A DNA stretch of 15,739 nucleotides from Desulfobulbaceae bacterium UBA2276. Its GTDB lineage: Bacteria; Desulfobacterota; Desulfobulbia; Desulfobulbales; Desulfocapsaceae. Position numbers and translations under genes: made by a program. Positions 7,868-14,952 of this stretch are shown here, piece after piece. The notes under the pieces were generated by a model. That model was not told the origin of the DNA and searched no databases. It saw only the letters and a program-made list of their open reading frames with translations. Position 1 is the stretch's first letter. Each line of letters opens with the position of its first letter. The stretch is taken from NCBI GenBank assembly GCA_002347085.1, contig DDWW01000017.1, positions 1 to 15,739 of the forward strand, given 5' to 3'.

Positions 7868-7968
7868 CCAGAAAACAGCGAAACAGATTGCTGTTTTCTG
7901 GACGTTGCATAAGAGGCCGTAAACTGAAAAGAGCAAAAAGAGCATTGCTCTTTTCAGTAATGGCCTCT
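7868..7968 (-). repeat. Diverged palindromic repeat copy (R4) with twin hairpins
   Basis: Two strong stem-loops stand in tandem. The first pairs CCAGAAAACAGC (7868-7879) with GCTGTTTTCTGG (7890-7901), a perfect 12-bp stem. The second pairs AGAGGCC and CTGAAAAGAGCA (7912-7935) with TGCTCTTTTCAG and GGCCTCT (7946-7968), with an internal loop of GTAAA against TAAT. Between them is GCATAAG. Read on the minus strand, the CGGCCTCTTATGC joint and the base of the second stem match R1 almost exactly (GCATAAG-GGCCGTAAA on the plus strand), while the upper stem and tail differ. I treat it as a diverged family member; the hairpins themselves are certain. Confidence 0.55.
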
Positions 7969-8183
7969 AAACATATCTCCAATCGACCTGTGCCGTATAG
8001 CACGAAACAGCAATTCCCGCAATCCTGATGAGTTCCAGCACCGTAAACTCTCCCTCAAAGCTTTCAGCGAATCCTAAATTTGCCAAAAGAGTATTCAATG
8101 CCTAAGATACTGGCAACGATAATCGCGAGACTCCAACCTTTGCCCATTGCTTCCCTTATCCTCTCTCTTCTCTCTAATCAGAT

Positions 8184-9089
8184 ATGGCCTCCCAGCCCGC
8201 AACTACGCCCGATCATCTCATCCTCACCACCGACCTGGAAGAGACCGCCCTCATCTGGAACTTAGTGCTTTCCGCAGTTCAGATCCCCCACCATATTCAC
8301 CGTGCCGACAATGCCAACTGGCAGCTTTTCGTGGCAGCCAATAAAGAATTACGAGCCATCCATGAGATAGAAAGCTATTTTGCCGAAAACAGAGACTGGC
8401 CGCCAGCCCCGCCCATACCTGACAATGATTTCACCCCGCTGCTGCAACCCCCGACCCTGCTCCTGATCGGGGCCATGATCCTCTTTTTTTCTGTGACCGG
8501 CCCCTGGGAAAAACACTCCCTCTGGTTTACGCAAGGGGCCGGTCACGGGGCCCGCATCCTCCAAGACGGAGAATGGTGGCGGCTGTTGACGGCTCTTACC
8601 CTCCATGCCGACACAGTACATCTGCTGAGCAACTGCCTCATCGGCGGCTGGCTCATTCATTTTTTCTGCCGACTTACCGGTACGGGCCTGGGGCTCTGTT
8701 CCTTACTCCTTACCGCCGGTGGCGCCAATCTGATCAATGTCATTATTCATGGTCCAGATCATCAGTTTGTCGGATTTTCCACAGCGGTGTTTGCGGTCAT
8801 TGGCATGCTGGCCACCCTCAGCCACCAAGCCCGAAAAAAATTCACTGGTGCTCATTTTCTCATCCCCATCATGGCCGGGGCAGCACTTCTGGCCGCACTC
8901 GGCAGCTCCGGTGAACGCACCGATCTTGGGGCCCATCTCTTCGGCCTGCTCTGCGGCCTGATTGCTGGACATATCCTGGGAGGTGAGCCACTCCGCAGCC
9001 TGCGTCATTCCTTTTTATTCCAAAGCCTGTCTTTTCTCCTGTTTCTGACCCTGCTCATCGGAAGTTGGCTCCTGGCCCTTCAACCATAG
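8184..9089 (+). CDS. Rhomboid-family intramembrane serine protease (301 aa)
   Basis: This inner-membrane protease would cleave membrane-spanning substrates. A soluble N-terminal region (about 1-88) precedes about seven hydrophobic segments. Rhomboid signatures are clear: GEWWR (129-133), then LTLHADTVHLLSN with H146 and oxyanion-hole N150, then GFSTAVFAVIG with catalytic S199, then DLGAHLFGLLCG with catalytic H251. These correspond in order to H150, N154, S201 and H254 of E. coli GlpG. GFST replaces the more usual GASG. No good Shine-Dalgarno precedes the ATG, which lies behind a pyrimidine-rich stretch, so the start is less certain than the family assignment. It lies 227 bp upstream of hflK on the same strand; both act in membrane protein quality control, which may or may not reflect co-regulation. 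Confidence 0.9.
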   Translation: MASQPATTPDHLILTTDLEETALIWNLVLSAVQIPHHIHRADNANWQLFVAANKELRAIHEIESYFAENRDWPPAPPIPDNDFTPLLQPPTLLLIGAMILFFSVTGPWEKHSLWFTQGAGHGARILQDGEWWRLLTALTLHADTVHLLSNCLIGGWLIHFFCRLTGTGLGLCSLLLTAGGANLINVIIHGPDHQFVGFSTAVFAVIGMLATLSHQARKKFTGAHFLIPIMAGAALLAALGSSGERTDLGAHLFGLLCGLIAGHILGGEPLRSLRHSFLFQSLSFLLFLTLLIGSWLLALQP

Positions 9090-9107
9090 CCATGGCAGCC
9101 TCGCCTC

Positions 9108-9137
9108 TTGACAATATAAATCACCCCTGTATCTTAT
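9108..9137 (+). promoter_or_regulatory. Candidate promoter of hflKC inside a dyad
   Basis: TTGACA (9108-9113) is a perfect -35 box, with TCTTAT (9132-9137) 18 bp further on as a four-of-six -10 box. The -35 lies within one arm of an inverted repeat, CTCTTGA (9105-9111) and TCAAGAG (9149-9155), with CCC and GGG nested inside, so a regulator or an RNA hairpin could act here. CTTGACA followed by CCCC also resembles a heat-shock sigma32 promoter, but the spacing of 11 is shorter than the usual 13-15. About 180 bp of leader would precede hflK. Confidence 0.4.
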
Positions 9138-9316
9138 AAAGGGATCTATCAAGAGACACCTTTGTCCATCCATACCCATTTCAAAGGTCTCATTTTGATT
9201 GGCAAGCCCTTAGAAAAGACTTAATCTGTCAACTCTTTGTTTCAAATTTCTCTTTTTTCCAACAAGGCAGCAAGCAGACTCGCTCATCATACACTCAAAA
9301 GCAGGAGAACAACTCT

Positions 9317-10438
9317 ATGTCCAACCAGGATCAACAACCGCCATGGGGTCAGAAAAAAAAGCCCCAGACCCCTGAAGAATGGGTGGCCCTCGTCATTAAA
9401 AAGCTCCAGGACTACTTCGCGGACACACAAAAACCAAGCAAGGGAGATGCGGGAACGCCCCCCCCCAATCAGCCAGGCAACCCCATGGCCGGGGTCGGAA
9501 AAATCCTGACATTCATCTTCGCCATCCTGGTACTGCAAGGAATCTATGCCTCTTTTTACAAGATTTCACCGGGCGAGGTAGGGGTGGTGCTCCGTCTGGG
9601 ACAATACTCTCAGACCACTCAATCAGGACTGCACTTCAAATTCCCCCTGATCGACACCCTGTACAAGGTGGATGTGGAAGGGATTCGCAAAGAAGAGTTT
9701 GGTTTTCGCAGCCGCTCCCCTGGCCAGCAAAGCACCTTTGATCGCAGTGGTTTTGACACCGAATCACTGATGCTCACGGCTGACACCAATGTGATCAATG
9801 TCGCCTGGATCGTCCAGTACCGGGTCCACGATCCCCTCACCTTTCTCTTCAAGGTCAAAGACGTGCGACAGGCGGTGCGTGATATCTCCGAGAGTATCAC
9901 CAGAAGGGTGGTCGGCAATATGGATTTCGACTATGTCTTGGGCAACCGTGACCTGCTGGCGACGGGCGTCAAAAAAGAGATGCAGATGCAATTGGATAAA
10001 CTTGAGGCCGGAGTCTCCATCGGCACCGTCCAATTTCAGGATATCAACCCGCCGGAACCGGTTAAACCAGCATTCAACGAGGTCAACGAGGCAGATCAGG
10101 ACATGAAACGGCTGGTGAACGAGGCCGAAGAGACCTACAACAAGGTCATCCCCAAGGCCCGTGGTGACGCCAAGAAGACGATTGAAGAGGCCCATGGCTA
10201 CGCCGTGGCCCGAGTCAATGAGGCCCAGGGTGAAACCGGACGTTTTCTCGCAATCCTCAAGGAGTATAAAAACGCCCCCGAGGTCACTCGCAGGCGCATG
10301 TACCTGGAGACTATGCAGACAATCATGCCGGAGGTCGCGTCTGTCTATGTGCTCGATGAAGACCAGAAATCACCGCTCCCCCTGCTCAACCTCTCCGCCC
10401 CGCAAGGCCTTCCCAAACCAATTCAACAAGGAAACTAA
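9317..10438 (+). CDS. hflK: HflK, SPFH-domain membrane protein (373 aa)
   Basis: HflK forms with HflC the membrane complex that surrounds and modulates the FtsH protease. The N-terminus is polar and proline/glycine-rich (PPWGQKKK near residue 8), as in HflK. One membrane span lies at about 62-80, followed by the SPFH/band-7 domain (about 80-270), including VGVVLRLGQYSQTTQSGLHF and PLIDTLYKVDVEG. A long charged coiled coil (about 240-310, EADQDMKRLVNEAEETYNKV) and the conserved RMYLETMQTIMPEV segment complete it. AGGAG lies 9 nt before the ATG. A run of nine C (9458-9466) encodes three prolines in the N-terminal linker; it is slippage-prone, and one gained or lost base would remove the rest of the protein. 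The stop is 2 nt before hflC, so the two form an operon. Confidence 0.95.
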   Translation: MSNQDQQPPWGQKKKPQTPEEWVALVIKKLQDYFADTQKPSKGDAGTPPPNQPGNPMAGVGKILTFIFAILVLQGIYASFYKISPGEVGVVLRLGQYSQTTQSGLHFKFPLIDTLYKVDVEGIRKEEFGFRSRSPGQQSTFDRSGFDTESLMLTADTNVINVAWIVQYRVHDPLTFLFKVKDVRQAVRDISESITRRVVGNMDFDYVLGNRDLLATGVKKEMQMQLDKLEAGVSIGTVQFQDINPPEPVKPAFNEVNEADQDMKRLVNEAEETYNKVIPKARGDAKKTIEEAHGYAVARVNEAQGETGRFLAILKEYKNAPEVTRRRMYLETMQTIMPEVASVYVLDEDQKSPLPLLNLSAPQGLPKPIQQGN

Positions 10439-10440
10439 TA

Positions 10441-11376
10441 ATGAAACAATTCGCCCAATTTTTGATAGCCGGCCTTGTACTTCTGGGGATTGTGGTCATC
10501 TATGATGGCTTCTTCATCCTTGAAGAGGGCTCACAGGCGGTTATCACCCAGTTCGGTGCCCCGGTCGGCACCCCAACGACCAGCGCCGGCCTGCACCTGA
10601 AAGCTCCCTTTATTCAGCAGGTCAACCTGTTTGACAAAAAAATCCATATCTGGGATGGCGACCCCAATCAGATCCCAACCAGGGACAAGACCTATGTCTA
10701 TCTTGATGTCACCGCCCGCTGGCGGATCGCAGACGCCTTGAAATATATGCAGGCAGTCAAGACGGAGACCCGCGCCCAGTCGATGCTTGACGACATTATT
10801 GACGGTACGGTGCGGGATACGGTGAATAAGAATGATCTGATTGAGATTGTTCGTAGCTCAGACTGGTCTGAGGAGACCATGACCGACACCAGTAAAAGTT
10901 CAAGCGATGCGCCCAAACGTGGCCGCGACGTAATTACCGATTATATCCTGGAAACAGCGGCCAAAGCGACCACGCAATATGGGATTGAACTGATTGATGT
11001 CATGTTCAAGCGAGTGAACTATATTGAGTCAGTGCGGATCAAGGTGTATGATCGGATGATCTCGGAGCGGAAACGGATTGCCGCTGAAAAACGCTCCACC
11101 GGTGAGGGACAGAAGGCGGAAATCCTGGGCACCGTTGACCGGGAGTTAAAAGTGATCACCTCCACTGCCCAGCGCGATTCCATAGGTATCAAGGGCAAGG
11201 CTGATGCCGAGGCCACCAGAATATTTGGTGAGGCCTATAGCCAAGACCCAGAATTTTACGCCTTTACCAAGACCTTGGACAGCTATGAGGACATAATCGG
11301 CGATAAGACTTCCCTGGTTCTCTCCTCCGATTCAGATATCTTTCGCTATCTGAAGAGTATCAACGGCAAAAAATAA
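10441..11376 (+). CDS. hflC: HflC, SPFH-domain partner of HflK (311 aa)
   Basis: This is the second subunit of the HflK-HflC complex on the periplasmic side of the inner membrane. One N-terminal membrane anchor (about 4-22) is followed by ILEEGSQAVITQFGAPVG, which opens the band-7/SPFH domain, then KAPFIQQVNLFDKKI and the DVTARWRI strand. A coiled coil (about 195-255) contains MISERKRIAAEKRSTGEGQ, typical of HflC, and the C-terminus has the conserved YAFTKTLDSYEDI segment. Length is close to the family norm. AAGGAA lies 7 nt before the ATG, within the last codons of hflK; the two are cotranscribed. It converges with the gene ending at 11419. Confidence 0.95.
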   Translation: MKQFAQFLIAGLVLLGIVVIYDGFFILEEGSQAVITQFGAPVGTPTTSAGLHLKAPFIQQVNLFDKKIHIWDGDPNQIPTRDKTYVYLDVTARWRIADALKYMQAVKTETRAQSMLDDIIDGTVRDTVNKNDLIEIVRSSDWSEETMTDTSKSSSDAPKRGRDVITDYILETAAKATTQYGIELIDVMFKRVNYIESVRIKVYDRMISERKRIAAEKRSTGEGQKAEILGTVDRELKVITSTAQRDSIGIKGKADAEATRIFGEAYSQDPEFYAFTKTLDSYEDIIGDKTSLVLSSDSDIFRYLKSINGKK

Positions 11377-11394
11377 CCCAAGCGCTCCCCATTA

Positions 11395-11454
11395 CACCGC
11401 CCATCCTACTCGTCCGGATCATTCATTCGGTTCTGACAGATAGGACGGGCGGTG
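11395..11454. terminator. Inverted repeat between convergent genes (possible bidirectional terminator)
   Basis: CACCGCCCATCCTA (11395-11408) pairs with TAGGACGGGCGGTG (11441-11454) over 13 of 14 positions, with a 32-nt loop that itself contains CCGG/CCGAATG-type pairing. It starts 19 nt after the hflC stop and overlaps the last codons of the opposing gene. There is no T run on either strand, so it may end or stabilise transcripts rather than act as a classical terminator. Confidence 0.4.
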
Positions 11455-12090
11455 CTCTCGAATATAGGGGACACGCCCCTTCTCCTCCAAAAGCCGCTCC
11501 AGCTCCTCCAATTTATCCTCGTCCGTAAGCTCTTCAACACCAAGTTGCTCGAAGCGGCACCCACATCGGCTGAGCTGCCCATCGCACCAAGGACAGACCT
11601 CCACTGGACACCCAAGAAGATGATATTCTCCGGTTGCCACCAAACAGACAGGACATAACCTTGAGCCTGGCGCACTCGCCGGCTCATACTCTTCACAGGA
11701 CGCAAGTACTGGACATTTTCCAAGGAAGTCATCGGAATCAGTATAACCGAAGAAAACAAGCAGTTCCGGATCCAAGACTTCCTGACCATATTCGCCCAGC
11801 AACAGTGCCTGCTGGTCGGTAGCCAGATAAAGGTAATTATGCCTTGCAGTGGTAACCCCCAACAAAAAGATGCCCTCTTTTTGCCGGATCATGGCAATCC
11901 GGCCAATGGCCTCTTCGTGGGTCTCGGGAAGCGAGGTATAAAAGGCCCGCATCAGTTGCAAGGCCAGGGCATCATTTCGATAGCGCTGGAGCAATTCAAG
12001 CCCAATCTGCTGTTCACTCGCTTGCACCCCATATTGAATAAAAAGCTCCACCTCACTGACAATCTCCGCTATCTTTTTTAAAACCTGCAT
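11419..12090 (-). CDS. Cysteine-rich (zinc-binding) protein of unknown function, coupled to thiE (223 aa)
   Basis: I do not recognise a named family. The N-terminal two thirds (about 1-140) is an alpha/beta region without known motif. Then come CPVC (146-149), C161, CPWC (166-169) and CGC (176-178), within LLGCPVEVCPWCDGQL. Seven cysteines in 33 residues suggest one or two zinc sites. A charged helical tail (about 185-210) ends the protein. I choose the ATG at 12090: GAGG lies 7 nt before it, whereas the GTG at 12096 overlaps that Shine-Dalgarno. The start lies 8 nt after the thiE stop on the same strand, so the two are co-translated. A role in thiamine or sulfur metabolism would be guilt by association only; nothing in the sequence shows an enzyme. 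Confidence 0.8.
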   Translation of the reverse strand: MQVLKKIAEIVSEVELFIQYGVQASEQQIGLELLQRYRNDALALQLMRAFYTSLPETHEEAIGRIAMIRQKEGIFLLGVTTARHNYLYLATDQQALLLGEYGQEVLDPELLVFFGYTDSDDFLGKCPVLASCEEYEPASAPGSRLCPVCLVATGEYHLLGCPVEVCPWCDGQLSRCGCRFEQLGVEELTDEDKLEELERLLEEKGRVPYIREHRPSYLSEPNE

Positions 12091-12097
12091 TATCACC

Positions 12098-12817
12098 TCA
12101 CTTTAGGTCGCACGAATAGGCGCCAATTTTCTTAATCCACGATGTTGTTTCGGCAGCTATATCAGAGGCCTTACTGATTGCAGTCACCACCGCAATCCTT
12201 CTTGCGCCGACCGCACACAACTCGGGGATATGAGTTACCTTGATTCCACCCATCACCGTAAAAGGCAAAGGGCAAACCTTGGTGAATTGCTCAACGGCCT
12301 GTGGCCCGATAAACTCACGCAAACCCTGTTTTGTTGCCGTAGTATATAAAGGGCCAATATTAAAATAAGAGACAGGACACGCCCCTTGGGCCACCTCCTC
12401 CCCTAATTTCCTGGCCTGGTCCAGCGTATTACAGGAAAGACCGATCAAAAAATCAGGGGCCAGCTTTCTGATCTCCAAAGGCGGCAGATCATTCTGGCCC
12501 ACATGCATACCGTCGGCATCTGCAAGTAGAGCGATATCCAATCTATCATTTAAGAGAAACAGAGCACCAGCCTCTCTGGTCTTGACCCGAAAATAATGGG
12601 CCTTCGCCAGAAGTTCACGATCACTACTCTCTTTGTCCCGAAGTTGCACGATCCGCGCCCCACCGGCCAAAACCCCATCCAGCCATTCCCGGTCCGTTCT
12701 ACCTGCGGCCAGTCTCTCACAACTTACCGGATAGAGAGTTACCTCGTTGACAAATTGTTGCAGCCTTTGCGCATACAGGCCATGACTCAACTCATGATTC
12801 CTCTTGTTTCCTACCAT
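12098..12817 (-). CDS. thiE: Thiamine phosphate synthase (239 aa)
   Basis: ThiE joins the hydroxymethylpyrimidine pyrophosphate and thiazole phosphate halves to give thiamine monophosphate. The TIM-barrel motifs are present: VQLRDK (57-62), LNDRLDIAL (89-97), ADGMHVGQND (101-110), GPLYTTATK (155-163), GGIK (180-183) and AVVTAI (199-204). The usual GxSxH motif appears as GLSCN, so Asn replaces the common His. ThiE-like TenI proteins also show such changes, but the TTATK phosphate loop favours true ThiE. The first in-frame ATG (12826) directly abuts the AAGGGGG; the second, 9 nt later at 12817, has correct spacing and is my choice. No TPP riboswitch is seen upstream. It heads a two-gene unit with the cysteine-rich protein. 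Confidence 0.88.
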   Translation of the reverse strand: MVGNKRNHELSHGLYAQRLQQFVNEVTLYPVSCERLAAGRTDREWLDGVLAGGARIVQLRDKESSDRELLAKAHYFRVKTREAGALFLLNDRLDIALLADADGMHVGQNDLPPLEIRKLAPDFLIGLSCNTLDQARKLGEEVAQGACPVSYFNIGPLYTTATKQGLREFIGPQAVEQFTKVCPLPFTVMGGIKVTHIPELCAVGARRIAVVTAISKASDIAAETTSWIKKIGAYSCDLK

Positions 12818-13425
12818 TTTATTCATCCCCCTTCTCTCAATTGCCTTCCCCTCTTGCCTGTCGTAACAGACTGAAACATGAAGCTTTGCCTAAAAAACAA
12901 AGCAACATTTTACGATATTTTTTCACAAGCTTACTTGTTTCCATAAAAAAACGCATTAAAATCGCATTATATTGTAGCATTCAAGAAATAAGTAGGGTAT
13001 AAGTAACAAGATACTTAGAACAAGTACCTAAGCACATTCTTTTCTCGTCACCTCGCCGCTGTGTTTTTCGCATCGTTTAATGTCGTTAAAGTTTCTGCTG
13101 ATAACTTACCAGGAATAATTGCGATCGCCTTTTTTTGCCAGCAACCTTCCTGCAGAAACACCAAACATCTATTCGACAAAGAGTGCATTTTACATCTCTT
13201 CATTTGTGACAACACGACAACAGAACATTCCGGTCAGAATCGAATTTGCCTACCCCTTCAGCACATTCTTCCTTTTTTCCAGACCCAAAAAAGAATCCAT
13301 CCTGATAGAGATAAAACGATGCAAGCCACATCACCGATGTTCAGACATATTACAATCGGGATATGGCAAGCAAGAAAGAACAATAACCAGTTGTAAAAGC
13401 AGTACCCCATCCACAAGGAGTTTTA
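12818..13425. other. Long gene-free region between thiE and the DEAD-box helicase
   Basis: This 608-bp stretch is AT-rich in its first half. It carries the divergent 5' regions of thiE and the helicase gene. I see no convincing gene: two overlapping open frames (13061-13396, 13119-13445) lack codon bias, a Shine-Dalgarno and any family likeness. At 13000-13032 short AAGTA/TACTT/CTTAG/CTAAG units form overlapping alternative hairpins, for example TAAGTA (13000-13005) with TACTTA (13012-13017), and CTTAG (13014-13018) with CTAAG (13028-13032). A long leader would fit cold-regulated RNA helicase genes, but this is inference. Confidence 0.5.
12935..12962 (+). promoter_or_regulatory. Candidate promoter for the helicase transcript
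   Basis: TTGTTT (12935-12940), a 16-bp spacer and TAAAAT (12957-12962, five of six to the -10 consensus) lie in an AT-rich stretch. If used, the leader before the helicase would be about 460 nt. Other AT-rich hexamers nearby (TATATT near 12969) compete, so the call is weak. Confidence 0.25.
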
Positions 13426-14721
13426 ATGAGTTTTACAGTCTTTAATTTTCACCCGCAGATCATCACCGCTATCGAGAAATGCGGTTACACCGTACCCACA
13501 CCTATTCAACAACAAGCAATACCGCCTGTTCTCGAAGGTCGCGACCTTCTGGGCCTGGCCCAGACCGGAACCGGCAAAACCGCCGCCTTTGTGCTCCCCA
13601 CCTTGCAACGACTTCTCGATGGTCCCCGTAAGAGCATCCGGGCCTTGATCGTAGCCCCAACCCGCGAACTTGCAGAGCAGATCCACAGTTACATTGAAAA
13701 AATGGCTCACATGACCAACCTGCGCAGCGCCGTCATTTATGGCGGGGTCAGCAAAAAGACCCAAGCCATGAAGATTCGCGCCGGAGTCGAAATTGTTGTC
13801 GCCTGCCCTGGGCGCCTGCTGGATCATATGAACGACCGTGTAATCAACCTGTCCCAGGTTGAGATCCTGATTCTCGACGAGGCCGATCATATGTTCGACA
13901 AGGGTTTTCTGCCGGATATTCGCCGGATACTGAAATCTATTCCAAAAAAACGCCAATCCCTGGTCTTCTCGGCCACCATGCCCAAGGAGATCCGCCATCT
14001 GGCCGAGGATATTCTTGATAATCCGGCCACGGTCCAGATCAATCATACCCAGGCGGCAGCATCCATCACCCATGCCTTGATTCCTGTAGAACAAAGGCGT
14101 AAGACTGATTTGCTGAAAAGTATCATCGAACAAAAAGGGATGACGACCACCCTGGTCTTCACCAAGACAAAATACAAGGCTAAAAATGTGGCTCAGCAAC
14201 TGGAGAATTCCGGTTACCGCGCCACCTCGATCCAGGGAAATTTGTCTCAAAGCAAAAGACAACAGGCCCTTGATGGCTTCAAGAGCGGCACCTTCAATAT
14301 CTTGGTCGCAACCGATATCGCCGCCCGAGGCATTGATGTCTCCGGGATTTCACATGTCATCAATTACGATGTTCCCGACACCGCCGAAGCCTATACCCAT
14401 CGTACCGGTCGAACTGGCCGCGCAGCCTGTACCGGCGAGGCCTTCACCTTTATGACGGCCGGTGATGACAAGATGATCAAACTTATTGAGCAGACCTTGG
14501 GTAAAAAAATTGCTCGGGAAACCGTGCCCGGTTTTAACGTTGATGCCCAGGACAGAATCGACGACGAGGCTGCCAAAAGAGCCCTGCCGGCAAGATCATG
14601 GAATAAGAAAAAGACAACATCAACGACTACCGCCCCTAAGCAGAATCAGCACAAGCGGGCTCAGGCGGTCGATTTTGGTGTCTCCACATTATCAAAAAGA
14701 GTAGGAGCCGTTACGAAATAA
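13426..14721 (+). CDS. DEAD-box RNA helicase, RhlE-like (431 aa)
   Basis: This is an ATP-dependent RNA unwinding enzyme. All helicase motifs are present in order: Q motif GYTVPTPIQ (20-28), I AQTGTGKT (45-52), Ia PTRELAEQ (78-85), Ib CPGR (127-130), II DEAD (151-154), III SAT (182-184), IV LVFTKTK (233-239), V ATDIAARGID (285-294) and VI HRTGRTGR (315-322). A short basic, threonine/glutamine-rich tail (about 375-431) is typical of RhlE-type proteins in RNA decay, ribosome assembly and cold adaptation. AAGGAG lies 5 nt before the ATG. The last five codons and the stop (GAVTK, TAA) are the left arm of repeat R2, so the natural C-terminus may have been replaced. The nearby cold-shock gene suggests a cold-response pairing. 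Confidence 0.95.
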   Translation: MSFTVFNFHPQIITAIEKCGYTVPTPIQQQAIPPVLEGRDLLGLAQTGTGKTAAFVLPTLQRLLDGPRKSIRALIVAPTRELAEQIHSYIEKMAHMTNLRSAVIYGGVSKKTQAMKIRAGVEIVVACPGRLLDHMNDRVINLSQVEILILDEADHMFDKGFLPDIRRILKSIPKKRQSLVFSATMPKEIRHLAEDILDNPATVQINHTQAAASITHALIPVEQRRKTDLLKSIIEQKGMTTTLVFTKTKYKAKNVAQQLENSGYRATSIQGNLSQSKRQQALDGFKSGTFNILVATDIAARGIDVSGISHVINYDVPDTAEAYTHRTGRTGRAACTGEAFTFMTAGDDKMIKLIEQTLGKKIARETVPGFNVDAQDRIDDEAAKRALPARSWNKKKTTSTTTAPKQNQHKRAQAVDFGVSTLSKRVGAVTK

Positions 14722-14801
14722 CTTGGCTTTTTATAACTATTTCGTTACGGCTCCTTATGCCGTTTCGAATACCCAAGTGGTCATATTTATTTATATCGGC
14801 T
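14704..14801 (+). repeat. Palindromic repeat copy 2 (R2), overlapping the helicase 3' end
   Basis: GGAGCCGTTACGAAAT (14704-14719) pairs with ATTTCGTTACGGCTCC (14739-14754), 15 of 16 positions, with the same single T-T mismatch as R1. Compared with R1, two stem pairs have changed on both sides (G-C to A-T and A-T to C-G), so the pairing is preserved. TTATGCCGTT follows (14755-14764), then a tail ending in ATCGGCT that is related to the R1 tail. The first 18 bases encode the last residues and stop codon of the helicase. Confidence 0.8.
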
Positions 14802-14952
14802 AAGATGTAAAAACAGGTTTCACCCCCCAAGAATGACTAAAAAATTACTTGAGGCAAACACGCCAGATTATTGATGACAATAGTTGTAGCAAGAGTCTGG
14901 TGTTATTAAAAAAAGGTTTCCAGATGGAAGCACGTACAAAGGAGTAGTAAAA
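14802..14952 (+). promoter_or_regulatory. Leader region of the cold-shock gene
   Basis: This 151-bp interval must hold the csp promoter unless it is read through from the helicase. I find no strong -35/-10 pair. Within it, CCAGA (14863-14867) and TCTGG (14896-14900) bracket a nested ATTATTG/CAATAGT pairing, a candidate structured leader element as known for cold-shock mRNAs. The segment starts with a 14-bp sequence (14806-14819) that recurs after the gene. Confidence 0.35.

Larger units (their letters stand above)
7698..8183. other. Gene-free stretch between tRNA-Leu and the rhomboid gene
   Basis: Apart from the tRNA terminator and the twin hairpins listed as repeat R4, I see no credible gene. 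A 99-codon open frame (7704-8003, minus) runs through both hairpins and the terminator and has no family resemblance. The segment from 8004 to 8183 directly upstream of the rhomboid gene holds no clear promoter or Shine-Dalgarno; it is pyrimidine-rich (CTCTCTCTTCTCTCT) just before the start codon. Confidence 0.5.

Noticed and set aside
7704..8003. 99-codon minus-strand open frame after tRNA-Leu
   Set aside because: It runs through two hairpins and the tRNA terminator and resembles no family; it is probably non-coding repeat sequence.
12818..12960. TPP riboswitch upstream of thiE
   Set aside because: The conserved CTGAGA and ACCTG-type elements of the thi box are not present.
13117..13128. 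GCGATCGC octamer (HIP1-like) near a T run
   Set aside because: A single occurrence of a palindromic octamer; the stem is too short for a terminator.
13061..13445. Two overlapping open frames upstream of the helicase
   Set aside because: No Shine-Dalgarno, no domain, and they overlap each other in different frames.
13423..14262. 279-codon open frame antisense to the helicase
   Set aside because: It mirrors the helicase coding strand; the plus strand carries all DEAD-box motifs.
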